Source of the DNA: Hominisplanchenecus murintestinalis
GTDB lineage: Bacteria > Bacillota > Clostridia > Lachnospirales > Lachnospiraceae
DNA length: 64,000 bases
Reading direction: 5' to 3'
NCBI GenBank assembly: GCA_004793585.1
Contig: SRZB01000001.1
Span: 280,334-344,333, forward strand
Shown: positions 35,473-46,899 of the stretch, in pieces
How positions within the stretch are numbered: position 1 is the first letter of the stretch
How the letters are laid out: each line of letters starts with the position of its first letter
Made by a program: the position numbers and the translations under genes
Notes under the pieces: generated by a model
Told to the model about the DNA's origin: nothing
What the model saw: only the letters and a program-made list of their open reading frames with translations
Database searches by the model: none

Positions 35473-36222
35473 CTATTCTGTCCCTGCCACAGTATCGGCG
35501 CTGCTTTCCTGCCCACTGTTCTGGCGTAAGTATTTGCCATATGCATTTCTGGCTGCTGCCGGCCCTTCTTCCCCATCCCCGGTCCCCTGGGACTGGATGG
35601 CATAGAACCGGACGTCAACAGACAGTTCCTGCCCGTCAAGCTGCCCCTCCACCACATTTGCAAACGTAATCCTGTCAAATAATGGGCTGGTTGTACCTTC
35701 CGGCTCCAGTACCGAATTGTAGCAAAAAGTGTACACCATATTTCCATCAAGTTCTTCTTTTTCAATCTGCGTCCATGCACTATTCTGTTCAGAGATACCA
35801 ACCCCGTCACTCAGTGTCTGCGTAACTGCAGATTCTGCATCAAACTCAAACAGCTCGATATGCGCCGGATCCCCTCCGTTCTGCCGCACGCCGCGGCTGT
35901 CAGTATAGACGGCGTCTGCCATAGGCACCCCTACTTCAATGTACACATAGGCGGGGTTCTGTCCTGTATTTTTAATCTGCGGGTCTTTTGCCCAGGACTG
36001 CGCGGGGACGATATCCTCTGCAATGCCTCCGGGGTTCCCGTCACCATCCGGATCCCAGTGCGGCTCCAGCCCTTCAATCTCTACCCGGCCCACTGTGAAG
36101 CTGTTGGTTGCTTCTTTGTGGTCGGTCAGGTACGCTATGGTCCCGCCAATGGATATGCCCACTACAAGGGCCGATGCCGCAAGCATCCCTGCCGCCCGTT
36201 TATTGATTTTTCTTTTTTCCAT
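35473..36222 (-). CDS. TasA/CalY-like secreted protein, longer form
   Basis: 249 residues. The leader GMLAASALVVGISIGGTIAYL is followed by TDHKEATNSFTVGRVEIEG, a classic SipW-processed start. The core carries KNTGQNPAYVYIEVGVPM, the camelysin-type strand pair. A Gln/Gly-rich tail lacks a wall anchor. It is near the head of the surface operon, downstream of the shared ICE promoter at 36461-36505. A GC hairpin (GGCGGCGG with its complement near 35446-35464) separates it from the next gene. Confidence 0.8.
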   Translation of the reverse strand: MEKRKINKRAAGMLAASALVVGISIGGTIAYLTDHKEATNSFTVGRVEIEGLEPHWDPDGDGNPGGIAEDIVPAQSWAKDPQIKNTGQNPAYVYIEVGVPMADAVYTDSRGVRQNGGDPAHIELFEFDAESAVTQTLSDGVGISEQNSAWTQIEKEELDGNMVYTFCYNSVLEPEGTTSPLFDRITFANVVEGQLDGQELSVDVRFYAIQSQGTGDGEEGPAAARNAYGKYLRQNSGQESSADTVAGTE

Positions 36223-36234
36223 ATCTGCCCCCTG

Positions 36235-36342
36235 TTAAAAAGTGCCGTACGATGTGCTGTTTGTGCCCCAGTAATAAAGCCTGGCGGATTTGCTTATCTT
36301 TCCGCCTGTTTTTACTTTTTGCTGTTCCTTTTTTGCTTTCAT
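36235..36342 (-). CDS. Possible 35-residue peptide at the operon head
   Basis: Basic, Lys-rich start (MKAKKEQQKVKTGGKISKSA) and an aromatic/polar end. AAAGGGG lies eleven bases before the ATG, and the stop is 12 bases before the next gene. A copy of the 17-base palindrome is 28 bases upstream of the start. No family recognised; a leader peptide is possible. Confidence 0.45.
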   Translation of the reverse strand: MKAKKEQQKVKTGGKISKSARLYYWGTNSTSYGTF

Positions 36343-36369
36343 TTTTACAAATCCCCTTTCTGTGTTTCC

Positions 36370-36386
36370 GTGCCGGATTCCGGCAC
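36370..36386 (-). repeat. ICE palindrome copy 1
   Basis: GTGCCGGATTCCGGCAC, 28 bases before the start at 36342 and downstream of the leader terminator. Confidence 0.9.
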
Positions 36387-36402
36387 GCCGCATTTTTTGC
36401 AG

Positions 36403-36430
36403 AAAAAAACGCCCCGGCTATGCCGGAACG
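36403..36430 (-). terminator. Intrinsic terminator in the surface-operon leader
   Basis: Read on the minus strand, CGTTCCGGC pairs with GCCGGGGCG around a 3-base loop (GU pairs included) and is followed by seven T. It ends the helicase transcript but also lies ~20-50 bases after the predicted start of the surface-operon transcript, so it can act as an attenuator. Its arms are nearly identical to those at 52034-52063. Confidence 0.8.
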
Positions 36431-36460
36431 GTTTCCTGCTTCTCATTTTGTTCCAAATAT

Positions 36461-36505
36461 ATCATAACGTGCCCTACAGCACGGCGTCCAGGTCGTTTTA
36501 CGTCG
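36461..36505 (-). promoter_or_regulatory. Operator-promoter 1 (surface operon)
   Basis: AGGTCGTTTTACGTCG at 36490-36505 is a direct repeat of AGGTCG with a 10-base period. The -10 TATGAT (minus strand) is at 36461-36466, 23 bases away. CAGCACG and CGTCCAGGTC between them are shared with the site at 63501-63544. The repeat abuts the -35 position, as for an activator. Confidence 0.65.
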
Positions 36506-36526
36506 CACCTGCCTGCCTTTCCACAC

Positions 36527-39500
36527 CTATATTTTAGGACCTTCCAAATGCCGCTTACATCCTTTTTCCTGCTGTGCTTCTAGCCTGTCCAGATACTCTT
36601 CATTCTTCTCCAGGTATTCTTCCAGGCTCCCGCTCTCCCCTTCCCTGATTGGGTTTATGCGGACTTCAAGTCCCTTCAGGCTTGGGCTTTCCCTGTTCAG
36701 GATCCCAAAAAGCTGCTCCTCACTCATATCCCCTTCATACAAAAGGACAACTTCCAGGAAAGACGAATCCCGGTACAGGCTTTCCCGCGTCCGGTTACCA
36801 TATACCCGCGCTGAAACAGCCTGGATATCCAGCCCTTCCTGCATAATCATTGTGCGTGCTTTTAAAAGCATGTTCAATTCGATAAGGTCCCTGCTCATCC
36901 CATTCAGTTTCTTATCCGGCGTCCGGTCCCCGCTGGATGCTGCCGGAACGTTTTCCCTTTCCAGCCCCCCTTCTTCTTTAGCCATCTGAAAGCTTTCTTT
37001 CTCCTGCCCGTCTCCCGTTTTGTCCGTCCCCAGTGTCTCCTCCAGGATTTCCCCTGTATCCCCGGGGTCCGCCCTGCTGTCCATATTCAGGAGGGCATTC
37101 AGTTCTGAAAGCCTTTCCATCATCCGGGCAAGCTCCTCTTCTTTGGGGAAGGGCTTCCCAGCTTCTCTTTTCGCGCTTTCCAGCTGGTTTTTTACATTTT
37201 CCAGCTCCCTTTCTGTCTCCTGGAGCTCCTTTGGAAGTTTCTCCAGGAGGTTATCCATGCGCCCGATATTGCCCTGGGCGTCTGTCCCTACCCTCATCTC
37301 TGAAACAGACTTCCGCCGCAACGCCAGATGGAACTCCCCGGAAAGCTCCCGGAAACCTATTTGTATGCGGAATCCCTGGTACTCCCCCATATCCACAGGC
37401 CCTTCTGCCTTTTCCATCCCCTGGCAGGCCTTCAGCAGGGCTGCCCCGGCTTCCTTTTTATCCGTATACACCCTGCCCCCGACTTCCATCCTGAACCCTT
37501 CACGGGCTGCATCCCTGGTTTTCCGCCAGTATTCCACATCCATCCGGTAAGCCTTTGCCTGTGCTTCCAGCCTGGCAATTTCCTTCGGATAAAGCTTTGC
37601 AATGTTATCCTCCAGGCGGTACTGGCTGCTCATGTGGTTCGCTTTCAGGATTTTCAGTTTCGATACCTCCACATCCAGGGACATTTTTTCCTTTACTGCC
37701 GGGTTCCCGGACGCGAGGGCTTTCACCTCCGCGTAAGACAGGACTGCCTCATCCACGTCCTCACAGCTCCTCACCGGGGATTTGCTGGTCATGATCTGGC
37801 TGATGAATTTCTGCTTATTCTCGATCAGCTGCCACATATAGCTGTCAAATGTTGCTTCTGTTACATACCGGTAAATATACACCTTTTCATTCTGGTTGCC
37901 CTGCCGGATAATGCGCCCTTCCCTCTGCTCAAGGTCGGCCGGTTTCCAGCCCACGTCCAGGTGGTGCATTGCGATAAGCCGGTCCTGTATATTGGTCCCT
38001 GCCCCCATCTTTGCAGTGGAGCCAAGCAGGAACCGCACCTGCCCATTCCTGGCTTTATGGAACAGCGCCGCTTTTTTCGCTTCCGTATCCGCTTCGTGGA
38101 TGAAGGCAATCTCTTTCTTTGGGACTCCCATGTTCTCCAGCTTCCTCCTGATATCTGAGTAAACATTTTCAAAGATATCTGGGCCCCCATCCTTTCCATG
38201 CGTCCCCGTTTTGGATGTCCCGGGGGTAGACAGGTCGCAGAAAATCGTCTGTACAGATTTCTCCCCCGCCGTATCCTTCCAGATTTCATAGGCTTTCTGC
38301 ACACAGGCAGCCGCTTTGCTCCCCGGGTTATCCGGAAGCAGTGGGTTTACCAGGCGCTGGTCCAGGGCCAGCTTCCTTCCATCATTGGTAATCCGGAGCA
38401 TATTGTCCTCGGAGGGGTCGACATTCCCCGCCCGTACTTTTTCTGCCCTCTCCCCAAGTCTCTCCACAATCCTCTTCTGGTGTTCTGAGGGCTTCAGCAC
38501 CACATTCTCGTACACTGCTTCCGGCACCGGCAGGTTAAGCTGGTCTGCGGTTTTAATGTCAGCGGCTTCCTTGAATATATTCATCAGCTCCGGGATGTTA
38601 TAAAAACGTGAGAACCGTGATTTTGCACGGTACCCTGTTCCCTCCGGTGCCAGTTCGATGCTGGTTACAACCTCCCCGAACGTGGAGGCCCAGGAATCAA
38701 AAGCCCCCAGCCCCATCTCCTGCAGCTTCCCATACTGCAGATAACGCTGCATGACATATAATTCTGTCATGCTGTTGCTTATGGGGGTTCCGGTCGCAAA
38801 TGTGATGCCCCTGCCCCCGGTGGTTTCATCCATATACTGGCATTTATTGAACATGTCGGCAGACTTCTGCGCCTCGTTCTGGGAAATCCCTGCGACGTTC
38901 CTCATCTTTGTATACAGGAACGCATTCTTGTAATGGTGTGCTTCATCAACGTAAAGATGGCCAATGCCCAGTTCCTCAAACGTCACCACATTGTCCTTCT
39001 TTTCCCTGGCATTCAGCTTTGCCAGGCGGTCCTCCAGTCCTTTCCTCGTCCTTTCCAGCTGTCTGACTGTATACCTGTCCCCGCCGCCTTTCAGCCTTTC
39101 CTCCTGCAGCCCATCCAGTATCTCCCGGATCTGCCTTCCCAGGATGCCCTTCTGGTATTCATCCGACAGCGGGATGCGCTCAAACTGGGAATGGCCGATG
39201 ATAACCGCGTCATAATTCCCCATGGCGATCCTGGCGCAGAATTTCTTGCGGTTTGCGGGTTCGAAGTCCTTCTTCCTTGCCACAAGGATATCCGCCCCGG
39301 GATAAAGCCGCAGGAATTCGGTCCCCCACTGCTCCGTCAGATGGTTCGGGACCACGAAAAGGTTCTTCCGGGACAGCCCCAGGCGCCTGCTCTCCATTGC
39401 GGCCGCAATCATTTCGTAAGTCTTTCCGCTCCCGACCACATGGGCCAGCAGCACATTCCCCCCGTATAGCTGGTGGGCGACTGCGTTTTTCTGGTGCGGG

Positions 39501-42500
39501 CGCAGTTCAATCTCCGGGTTCATCCCCGGGAATGTCAGGTGGCTGCCGTCATATTCACGCGGGCGTATGGAATTAAAGCGCTGGTTGTAGATCCCGCACA
39601 GCTTTTCACGCCGTTCCTGGTCCCGGAATACCCACCCTTTAAATGCTTCTTTGATGGCATCCTGCTTCTGGCAGGCCAGCACCGTCTCTTTTTTGTTTAA
39701 GACACGCCGTTCCTTCCCATCCTCGGATATGACGTCATAAATCCGCATGTCCTTAAGGTTCAGGGTATCCTCCAGTATCCGGTAGGCATTTGCCCTTTCC
39801 GTCCCGTATGTGGCCGTTGCAAGGATATTGTTGTAACTGTCCGCGTTCTTCCCGCTGATGTTCCACTGCCCTGTCTCTTTCGAATACCGGATATCTATCT
39901 GCCTGCCTATCAGGTAACGCGGCGTATGGAGCAGTTCCAGCATGAAATCCCGGTATATCCCGGGCTCTATCCACGTGGCGCCGAGCCGTACTTCTATTTC
40001 CGATGCGTCCAGTTCCTTGGGCTGCACCCCTTCCAGTGAACGGGCATTTATTTCAAAGCGCCTGTCATTCCTGGCAGCTTCCCTGGCTTCCATAAGCTTC
40101 CTGCGGACATTCCCGGACAGGTATTCATCCCCGTTCTCCCATTTCCCGGTTGAAGGGTTCAGGAAAATCACGCCGCGCAGTTCCTCCGCGGTTTCTTTTT
40201 CTGTCTTTCCCGTAAGCCGGGCCATATAAGCCAGGTCAACCTCCGCCTTTTCATTCATGGAAAGCGCCAATGCTTCTACTGCCGTATCCACACTTGTCAC
40301 TGGGACGGCTTTCTTAATCGTCCGTTTGGTAAAGATATCCGCCTTCCGCATGAAACATCCATCATCATCCAGGATTTCCAGGGAGCACAGCAGGCAGTAG
40401 GAATCATCTTTCGAAAACGCACGCCTATTCCCGGCGTTGCCAATCACGCCAAATTTTTCGGTATAGGCATCGTAGGACTGGTTCAGCCTCCCCTGCGCTT
40501 TCCTGATTTCCGCGTCGGTTGCATCCCCATACATCTGCATGGAAATCAGTTCCCGCACACAGTCCCTGATTTGGATCATTCCCTTTACACGCTCTTCTGC
40601 TGTTGGCGTGAGACTGGCCGGATACATCATGGAATCCTCCCGATAGTATACGACGCCCTCTACAACTGCATAGCTGTAATTCCGCACAGCAGGATCCGCA
40701 GGTATTCTCCCATCCACGCTTTCCTGCCCCGTCTCCCTGTTTTCTATCGGACGGATAGTTCCACGAACTTCCTGCAGGGCTGCAGCCAGCAGTTCCCGCA
40801 GCTCTGTCCCTTCCACTGGCTGGCAGGTAGCTTCTGTCCCAAATGGTCCTGATACTTCTTTCATCTCACCAAGCACCATTTCCGGATGGCGTATAAAATA
40901 ACGGTTCATCCGGATTCCCTGCCCGTTTTCTTCCGTATCCAGCCATTCCGGCTCCTCTCGGTACGGGGCTTCCCTTTTCTGAAGGAAAAGGATATCTGTG
41001 GTAACTTCCGCCCCTGCATTCTCTTTAAAAGCGGTATTGGGAAGGCGCACTGCGCCCAGGAGTTCCGCCCGTTCTGCCAGGTACTTCCTTGCAGAGCTGT
41101 CCCTCTTATCCATGGTTCCCTTCGATGTGATGAATGCTGCAATCCCCCCGGGCTTCAGCTGGTCAACGGCTTTTGCAAGGAAATAATCATGGATTAGGAA
41201 ACCATGTTTTTCATAACGGCGGTCAGGGACACGGTAACTCCCAAATGGCACATTCCCAATGGCTACGTCAAAAAAGCCATCCGGGAAGGATGTTTCTTCA
41301 TAGCCTTTTACCTGGATGTCGGCATCCGGATACAGGAGCTTTGCAATCCTGCCGCTGATACTGTCAATTTCTACCCCGTGCAGCCTGGAGCCTTGCATTG
41401 TTTCCGGGAGCATTCCAAAGAAATTCCCGGTCGCCATAGCCGGTTCCAGTATCTCCCCTTCCCGGAAGCCCATCCTTTCCAGCGCCTGGTAAATGCCCCT
41501 GATGATAACAGGCTGCGTATAATAGGCAGACAGGACAGACGCACGGGCAGATTCATATTCCCCCTCCCCCAGAAGTTCCTTTAACTGCCGGTATTCCTGC
41601 TCCCAGCCCTTTTTGTTTTCATCAAATGCTGCTGACAGCCCTCCCCATCCGACATAGCATGATAAAACCTCCTGCTCTTTTGGGGCTGCCCTCCGGTTCT
41701 CCCTTTCTACCTTCTGCAGCATTTCAATTGCCAGTACGTTCATCCTGAATTTTTCTTTCAGGGTCCCTGCCCCCAGGCTGTCATCCGTGATATGGAAATT
41801 CCCGTATTCTGGCTCCTGTTCAGGCTCAATCGTTTTTTCTTCTTCCCAAAAAGCACCTGAAACATCAGGTGGCTGCTCTGCAGTGTCGTGGGATACCTCC
41901 TTTTCTTCTTCCGTATGTACAAACCATTCGCCCTCAAGGGACATTATCTCAGCAAGCAGCCTTTCATCCTCTGGCGTCAGCCTGGTATGCTGCTCCAAAA
42001 ACGGGATGAGCACATCACGCCCGAAACGAAGGTTTTCCATTTTCTCCTGGTAGTAATCTTCTCCCTGCCGTTTCCACTCCGGGATAAACGGGCAGTCCGG
42101 TGAAAGGGAGTACTCATAGAAATTCCTGATATGGGCGATTAAATCCCCCTCGCCATCCCCAATGTCAAACCGTCCCTCATAGTGGAAGTCCTCACCGCCT
42201 ACAACGGCAGAAATTTCAAAATCAGTTTTTTTGTACCAGCCAACGCCCTTGCTCTCATCCAGCCTTTCACGGTGTTGTTTTTCATCCAGAATGCCGAGCA
42301 GCTTATTCCCAAGTGCAAAACTCAAATTGGTGTATCGGCCATTCAGCTGCCTGTCATAAAAAGCGGGATGTTCGGAAAATCCAATCAAAAACTCAATGCT
42401 CTCCGCCTGTTTCCCAGATGGTGTTTCAGTCATTACCGCATCGGTAATGACTGCCTTCAAGTGGTCGTTTGCGGGGTTTTCCTTTAGCTTTTCCTCAAAC

Positions 42501-44596
42501 TCCTCCCTGCTGAACTCCTTTTCGAACAGCGGGAACTCTGCATTCCGCAGGGACACCGTATTTTCGTCAAAAACAGAGATTTCGTATTTATCCGCCCCAA
42601 TATACACCACATCGCCCTCATGGCAGAGGTAGCGGAGAGGGTACAGCTCCATAAGCTCCTGCGAAAAACGCCACGCATTGCTGCGGCTGTAAACGCTGCT
42701 CGTCTTGCCCTGTACCAGAGCAAGGAAGTCCACAAGCTGCTGTACAGCGGCAGGGTCGGAAAAATTCTGCTCCATCTGTTCGACGGTCACATCGGCAAGG
42801 TCTCCGCGCCCCACATTTTCAAGCAGGGCTTTTTCGTAACCGTCCAAGTCACGGATGAAGTCAGAGAGCCGCAAAGAGAGCGTATCCCTTTTATCGGCAG
42901 GCTGCATCTCTCTGTGTTCTTCGATAAATCTCTGCCGTGAAAGTTTCCTCTGGGTGTCGATTTCATACTGTAAATATTCCGCGTAGCCTGCTTTCTCTTC
43001 TTCATCTAAATAACCGCCGCTTTGGATCAGCTCATGCAGGCGCTTTTCTGCCTGTGCCCACTTCAGCACAAAACCTGGTTCCAGAGAAAGTCCATTTTTA
43101 TAAATAGAAAACCCTTTTGCATCACGCATTACATGACCACTGCTTCCATCCGGAAAATAATGTGTACCTCCGCTTATTCCATACTCCTTTTTTAAGAAGT
43201 TGATATTCTGCTCGCTTCCCTCATGTTTCTGGAACTGTTGGTAGATACGGTATTTACTGTTCCAATGGCTGCTGCCCTCCTGCAGGACAGAATCAATATC
43301 TTCCTGTGAAATAAAAGAAGCAGGAGACCCTTTGTCTTCTACCCCTTCTATCGCTTTTCCTAGCTGTACACCAGCTCTTCCAGCACGATTTCCTCGGCTG
43401 ACTGCCGGATGCTGTTCATCAGCCCGACCCATTTCATCTGATCCTCTGCTTTCAGCTTCTCCGTCACTCCCTCTGCTGCTGCCATTTTGCTCATAAGCTG
43501 TTCCATCATCTCCTCGGCCTGCTCGTCCACTTCTATCAGATGGTCGTTCAGGGTTTCCTCCAGGAGCATGCCTATGTATGCGGGATTCCGGTGCTCCATC
43601 AGGAACTTCCTCCTCATTCTCCCATATTTCCCGATGTCCTTCCTCGGCGACTCCAGCTCCAGTTTCGGCAGAAGATAGCCGTCCACTTCCTCGTATTCCA
43701 GCCCGATCTCCTCGGCTGCTGTCTTTGTCTCCATTCTGTCCACCCTTCCTTCCTGTGGTTTTTTCACTTTCCCGAATTAACGTGCTAAGTTTTTCTCTAG
43801 TATACACTTTTCCATCCGTTTTTTCAATCCCTTTTTGGGGATTTTCTTCCCGGATTTTTGGAAGGATTTTCCCAATTTCAATAAGTACGCCCCGGCAGGC
43901 TGAATTTACGGCATTTCCCAGGTATGGCAGTGCTTCCGGGCTCCCATATTCCCTGATAGATTCGAAAATGCTTTTCTCCAGGAAATCCAAAGGCTGCAGC
44001 CCGCTCCTTTTCAGGAGAATATATGCGCAGCTTGCCGACATAAGTTCTTTCAGGCGATGCTTGGCAGCCCCTCCTCCCGTGCCGGATTCCGGCACGGTAT
44101 GGGATATCCCCTCATAACATACCTCCAGGTGTTTTTCAGTAAATTTTTCGGCCATTGCCCCGAGTATTTCCCCCATGCCTTCCCCGGATTTTTCCGGCAG
44201 GTAACGCAATGCCAAATATCTGCCAAGACCCTCCTGATACTCTTCTTTCAGCTCCCACAGATATGGCATTCTCCCCTGGCCTTGTATCCCGTAAGTATCT
44301 GAAATATCAAAAACATAGCGGAGTGTCTCCCGGCTGCCCCGGCGGTCCAGGAGGGCAATCCCCTTTGTCCCCCGCTTCACCCTGCGGTTCATTGGGCTGT
44401 TCCATATCCTGATTTCCGCACAGGCTGTGGCATCCGGCTTCTGGGCATGGATAAGGAGCTGGTCAGCAAAGCTGTATTTATATACACGGCAGGCCGTGTC
44501 AAGGAAACCCATCCATCCGGCTGCGCTTCCTGTTACCTTTTCACGCTCCCTTTTTGCAAGCTCCTTCACCCTCTGTATTTTTGTCCTGCCGCTCAT
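36527..44596 (-). CDS. Giant ICE protein: ArdC-like N-terminus, N6-methylase-like and SNF2 helicase domains
   Basis: 2689 residues. Residues 1-~280 resemble the ArdC-like region of such proteins ([18 protein letters not shown]). A Gly/Arg/Ser-rich linker at ~288-412 overlaps tnpV in another frame. A methylase-like domain has [13 protein letters not shown] near 1052 and IGNVPFG near 1110. The helicase has Walker A HVVGSGKT near 1724, VDEAHHYKN near 1887, TGTPISNS, and [11 protein letters not shown] near 2230. The C-terminus is coiled coil. Family members accompany Firmicutes ICEs and are thought to process or protect transferred DNA. The start overlaps virD4 by ATGA. Confidence 0.88.
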   Translation of the reverse strand: MSGRTKIQRVKELAKREREKVTGSAAGWMGFLDTACRVYKYSFADQLLIHAQKPDATACAEIRIWNSPMNRRVKRGTKGIALLDRRGSRETLRYVFDISDTYGIQGQGRMPYLWELKEEYQEGLGRYLALRYLPEKSGEGMGEILGAMAEKFTEKHLEVCYEGISHTVPESGTGGGAAKHRLKELMSASCAYILLKRSGLQPLDFLEKSIFESIREYGSPEALPYLGNAVNSACRGVLIEIGKILPKIREENPQKGIEKTDGKVYTREKLSTLIRESEKTTGRKGGQNGDKDSSRGDRAGIRGSGRLSSAETGAGVAEEGHREIWENEEEVPDGAPESRIHRHAPGGNPERPSDRSGRAGRGDDGTAYEQNGSSRGSDGEAESRGSDEMGRADEQHPAVSRGNRAGRAGVQLGKAIEGVEDKGSPASFISQEDIDSVLQEGSSHWNSKYRIYQQFQKHEGSEQNINFLKKEYGISGGTHYFPDGSSGHVMRDAKGFSIYKNGLSLEPGFVLKWAQAEKRLHELIQSGGYLDEEEKAGYAEYLQYEIDTQRKLSRQRFIEEHREMQPADKRDTLSLRLSDFIRDLDGYEKALLENVGRGDLADVTVEQMEQNFSDPAAVQQLVDFLALVQGKTSSVYSRSNAWRFSQELMELYPLRYLCHEGDVVYIGADKYEISVFDENTVSLRNAEFPLFEKEFSREEFEEKLKENPANDHLKAVITDAVMTETPSGKQAESIEFLIGFSEHPAFYDRQLNGRYTNLSFALGNKLLGILDEKQHRERLDESKGVGWYKKTDFEISAVVGGEDFHYEGRFDIGDGEGDLIAHIRNFYEYSLSPDCPFIPEWKRQGEDYYQEKMENLRFGRDVLIPFLEQHTRLTPEDERLLAEIMSLEGEWFVHTEEEKEVSHDTAEQPPDVSGAFWEEEKTIEPEQEPEYGNFHITDDSLGAGTLKEKFRMNVLAIEMLQKVERENRRAAPKEQEVLSCYVGWGGLSAAFDENKKGWEQEYRQLKELLGEGEYESARASVLSAYYTQPVIIRGIYQALERMGFREGEILEPAMATGNFFGMLPETMQGSRLHGVEIDSISGRIAKLLYPDADIQVKGYEETSFPDGFFDVAIGNVPFGSYRVPDRRYEKHGFLIHDYFLAKAVDQLKPGGIAAFITSKGTMDKRDSSARKYLAERAELLGAVRLPNTAFKENAGAEVTTDILFLQKREAPYREEPEWLDTEENGQGIRMNRYFIRHPEMVLGEMKEVSGPFGTEATCQPVEGTELRELLAAALQEVRGTIRPIENRETGQESVDGRIPADPAVRNYSYAVVEGVVYYREDSMMYPASLTPTAEERVKGMIQIRDCVRELISMQMYGDATDAEIRKAQGRLNQSYDAYTEKFGVIGNAGNRRAFSKDDSYCLLCSLEILDDDGCFMRKADIFTKRTIKKAVPVTSVDTAVEALALSMNEKAEVDLAYMARLTGKTEKETAEELRGVIFLNPSTGKWENGDEYLSGNVRRKLMEAREAARNDRRFEINARSLEGVQPKELDASEIEVRLGATWIEPGIYRDFMLELLHTPRYLIGRQIDIRYSKETGQWNISGKNADSYNNILATATYGTERANAYRILEDTLNLKDMRIYDVISEDGKERRVLNKKETVLACQKQDAIKEAFKGWVFRDQERREKLCGIYNQRFNSIRPREYDGSHLTFPGMNPEIELRPHQKNAVAHQLYGGNVLLAHVVGSGKTYEMIAAAMESRRLGLSRKNLFVVPNHLTEQWGTEFLRLYPGADILVARKKDFEPANRKKFCARIAMGNYDAVIIGHSQFERIPLSDEYQKGILGRQIREILDGLQEERLKGGGDRYTVRQLERTRKGLEDRLAKLNAREKKDNVVTFEELGIGHLYVDEAHHYKNAFLYTKMRNVAGISQNEAQKSADMFNKCQYMDETTGGRGITFATGTPISNSMTELYVMQRYLQYGKLQEMGLGAFDSWASTFGEVVTSIELAPEGTGYRAKSRFSRFYNIPELMNIFKEAADIKTADQLNLPVPEAVYENVVLKPSEHQKRIVERLGERAEKVRAGNVDPSEDNMLRITNDGRKLALDQRLVNPLLPDNPGSKAAACVQKAYEIWKDTAGEKSVQTIFCDLSTPGTSKTGTHGKDGGPDIFENVYSDIRRKLENMGVPKKEIAFIHEADTEAKKAALFHKARNGQVRFLLGSTAKMGAGTNIQDRLIAMHHLDVGWKPADLEQREGRIIRQGNQNEKVYIYRYVTEATFDSYMWQLIENKQKFISQIMTSKSPVRSCEDVDEAVLSYAEVKALASGNPAVKEKMSLDVEVSKLKILKANHMSSQYRLEDNIAKLYPKEIARLEAQAKAYRMDVEYWRKTRDAAREGFRMEVGGRVYTDKKEAGAALLKACQGMEKAEGPVDMGEYQGFRIQIGFRELSGEFHLALRRKSVSEMRVGTDAQGNIGRMDNLLEKLPKELQETERELENVKNQLESAKREAGKPFPKEEELARMMERLSELNALLNMDSRADPGDTGEILEETLGTDKTGDGQEKESFQMAKEEGGLERENVPAASSGDRTPDKKLNGMSRDLIELNMLLKARTMIMQEGLDIQAVSARVYGNRTRESLYRDSSFLEVVLLYEGDMSEEQLFGILNRESPSLKGLEVRINPIREGESGSLEEYLEKNEEYLDRLEAQQEKGCKRHLEGPKI
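42428..42452. repeat. Perfect hairpin inside the helicase coding sequence
   Basis: AGTCATTACCG (42428-42438) and CGGTAATGACT (42442-42452) form an 11-bp stem with a 3-base loop within codons for ITDAVMTE. Perfect pairing in coding DNA is uncommon. No function assigned. Confidence 0.6.
43360..43734 (-). CDS. tnpV: TnpV-family protein nested out of frame in the helicase gene
   Basis: 124 residues on the same strand but in another frame of the 2689-residue gene. It carries the TnpV blocks [65 protein letters not shown] and [22 protein letters not shown] lies before the ATG at 43734. The host frame over the same bases is Gly/Arg/Ser/Glu-rich filler, so this frame appears to be the constrained one. 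TnpV function is unknown; a helper of element excision was suggested only by location in transposons. Confidence 0.65.
   Translation of the reverse strand: METKTAAEEIGLEYEEVDGYLLPKLELESPRKDIGKYGRMRRKFLMEHRNPAYIGMLLEETLNDHLIEVDEQAEEMMEQLMSKMAAAEGVTEKLKAEDQMKWVGLMNSIRQSAEEIVLEELVYS
44079..44095 (-). repeat. ICE palindrome copy 2, inside the helicase gene
   Basis: GTGCCGGATTCCGGCAC encoding VPESGT at about residue 168. It is followed at once on the minus strand by GGGAGGAGGGG, an internal Shine-Dalgarno-like run. Confidence 0.9.
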
Positions 44597-46887
44597 TGCC
44601 TCCCCCCTTCATACGTGCCGGATTCCGGCACATTTTCCTTATACTGCCTGTATGCTTTCCCCATCTGCCCTTCCGGGATGAAAAGAAGCTCTTTAATGCA
44701 CTCCTCTGGCAGCCCGTCATCTACCGCAAAGGAAATGATTTCCTGCCCGACAGGGGAAAGCCTGCCAAAATAGGCGTCCAGGCATTCTGCAAGGGTGGCA
44801 TGTTTCTCCCATCCCGCTTTCTCCCCTTCCTGCCCATCCTGCCCCGTTCCGCCGTCCTGCCCCATCCCTTTCATGACCAGGAGGTTGGCTTCCAGGTATT
44901 CCTTCTGCCTTTTTTCTTTCTCTACCGCTTCCTGGAGGAGTTTTTCAATTTCCTCCATACTTTTTTCCTGTGTGCCAAAATTAAAATACAGGAGCTCTTT
45001 CTCATCTATGTCATAGACCCGGATATGCTTATTGTCCTTCGCCGTCTCCCTGAGCCTCCTGGCTTCTTCCTCATCTGGGAAGGACAGTACCTGTTCCCTT
45101 GGCATCGTGTAATAACGCAGGCGTTTTGCATCATAGAACACTTCTACCGGATGTTCGTACGCCCCAAGCCCCAGGGCTTCCGCATAGCGTTTTTTCATCT
45201 TCCCGTCCGCATCATACTTCTCCTCCGGCACGTCAAAAGGGATGGATTTCTGGTCATAAACAGGGGCGCGGCCTTCGAGGAAAATGATGCACTCCGTCCT
45301 GGGCATCCGTTTGACTTCCGCAGGCGTCATCAGCTCCCGCCCTCCCTTGTTGAAATTCATCCCGGAATTCCCATTCCTTCCCCGGTGCAGGGTATCATTG
45401 CGGGTATCGATTGTCGCCTTCCCCAGCGCCTCGGAAATATATTTATGCGTCCCTTCTGCCAAAGGCCCACTCCCCAGATATACTACCGTTGCCACGTTGT
45501 CCATGATCGTTTCCCATTTGTCGTTCTGGTAAAGGGTCTTTATCTGAGCGATGGACTGGAGGATTGGGATCATGGAGATGTTCCGGCTCCTGACCACCCC
45601 CAGCAGTACATCCGGTTCCTGCGGCTTTGCCCCCGCATAAAACTCGTCCATCCAGACCTCCACGCGGCAGGGCAGGGGCGCATGCAGCTCATCATCCGAC
45701 AGGCGTATCAGGATATCGAACATTTGTGTATAAAACATGGAAATCAGGAAATTGTACGCATTATTATTGTCTGGGATGATGAGGAAGAGAATTGTCTTTT
45801 TCGCAGGATTCCCTCCCACGCCTGTCCCCAGCTCACGGATATTGATATCATTCCCCTCAAAAATCCGCCTGATTTCAGCCGTTTCACACAGGGATAGCAT
45901 GGCATTCACCATGATCACGATGGAACGTACCGTGTCGGGGGCGCCCTCTTTCAGCTTCCGGTAGTCCCTTACCGGCGGGTAATCTTCCCCATAAACAGCT
46001 GCTTTTTCGTCCATCAGCACCTGGAGCCTCGTCGTTTCCTTGTCCACGTGCTGGTTTTCCATATTAATAAGGCGCAGGAGCCCGTTCATGTTCCCTGTCC
46101 TGCCGTTCTCCCTGGCGTCAAGCCATTCATAATAGAACACCGCCTGGAGGTACAGCCTGACGCCATCATCCCAGAACGGGTCCGCGGCGCTTATGTTCTG
46201 CGGGGGTCTTACGGAATCCTGGAGCCCTTTCACCAGGCGGACAAGGTCATCCTCTGTCTCTATGTAGACGAAAGGGTTGTACTGGTCTGATTTTGCCGGG
46301 GTCTTCAGATTTAGGGAACGTATCTGGTAGCCTGCCTTTATAAATGCCTTCCCCAGCTTCCTCTGTGTATCCCCCTTGACGTCCAGGACAACATACGTGG
46401 AAGCCATTTGCAGGATATTCGGGTGCATGAGGCCCGTTGTTTTAAATGACCCGGAGGATCCGATAACCAGCATGTTGTTATTTGACAGCCCGGATTCCAG
46501 GCTGACCTTCAGATTTTTCGAAAGGATACGGTTATTTCCCTCTTCTTTGTCTTCCAGTTCCTCCGTGGTCTTCCCTGCGTCCCCCCAGTCTTCGGACCCA
46601 TGTTCAATCGCATACTGGAAATTTCTGTAATAAACCAGGTAGTAGGATACGAAAGCAAACCATGCACAGACGCCAGCCCCGATACAGGCAGGCGTCCTGG
46701 CATTTGTCCAGTTCCGGAATGGGTGCGACAGGATAAAAGCCAGGCTTTCCCCTAAATCCATGATCCCCACGCCTTCCAGCTTGAACAGGCCGGACAGGTA
46801 ATATCCTGCCGCGCACAGGAGGATAAAGAACATTGCAAACATCCCCTTTGGGGTTTTCTGTTTCTGGTAACGTGATGTTGCCGCCAT
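44593..46887 (-). CDS. Type IV coupling protein (VirD4/TraG family)
   Basis: 764 residues. N-terminal helices (about 15-35 and 65-90) anchor it. Walker A is IGSSGSFKT near 140 and Walker [10 protein letters not shown] near 415. The motor ring couples the relaxase-DNA complex to the secretion channel. The last residues [13 protein letters not shown] are encoded by an ICE palindrome, and the stop overlaps the helicase start. Upstream AGGAGGGG gives a clear start. Confidence 0.92.
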   Translation of the reverse strand: MAATSRYQKQKTPKGMFAMFFILLCAAGYYLSGLFKLEGVGIMDLGESLAFILSHPFRNWTNARTPACIGAGVCAWFAFVSYYLVYYRNFQYAIEHGSEDWGDAGKTTEELEDKEEGNNRILSKNLKVSLESGLSNNNMLVIGSSGSFKTTGLMHPNILQMASTYVVLDVKGDTQRKLGKAFIKAGYQIRSLNLKTPAKSDQYNPFVYIETEDDLVRLVKGLQDSVRPPQNISAADPFWDDGVRLYLQAVFYYEWLDARENGRTGNMNGLLRLINMENQHVDKETTRLQVLMDEKAAVYGEDYPPVRDYRKLKEGAPDTVRSIVIMVNAMLSLCETAEIRRIFEGNDINIRELGTGVGGNPAKKTILFLIIPDNNNAYNFLISMFYTQMFDILIRLSDDELHAPLPCRVEVWMDEFYAGAKPQEPDVLLGVVRSRNISMIPILQSIAQIKTLYQNDKWETIMDNVATVVYLGSGPLAEGTHKYISEALGKATIDTRNDTLHRGRNGNSGMNFNKGGRELMTPAEVKRMPRTECIIFLEGRAPVYDQKSIPFDVPEEKYDADGKMKKRYAEALGLGAYEHPVEVFYDAKRLRYYTMPREQVLSFPDEEEARRLRETAKDNKHIRVYDIDEKELLYFNFGTQEKSMEEIEKLLQEAVEKEKRQKEYLEANLLVMKGMGQDGGTGQDGQEGEKAGWEKHATLAECLDAYFGRLSPVGQEIISFAVDDGLPEECIKELLFIPEGQMGKAYRQYKENVPESGTYEGGRQ
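44615..44631 (-). repeat. ICE palindrome copy 3
   Basis: GTGCCGGATTCCGGCAC at the 3' end of virD4, 19 bases before the helicase start and just upstream of its GGGGGGAGG. Confidence 0.9.
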
Positions 46888-46899
46888 AAAAATCCCCTC

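Noticed and set aside
37020..38158. Long plus-strand frames opposite the helicase gene
   Set aside because: High GC on the opposite strand removes stops by chance; composition is Ser/Pro/Leu-rich, with no start signals or family motifs.
44554..45897. 447-codon plus-strand frame
   Set aside because: Antisense to virD4, with no recognisable domain; the minus-strand gene has Walker motifs and operon overlaps.
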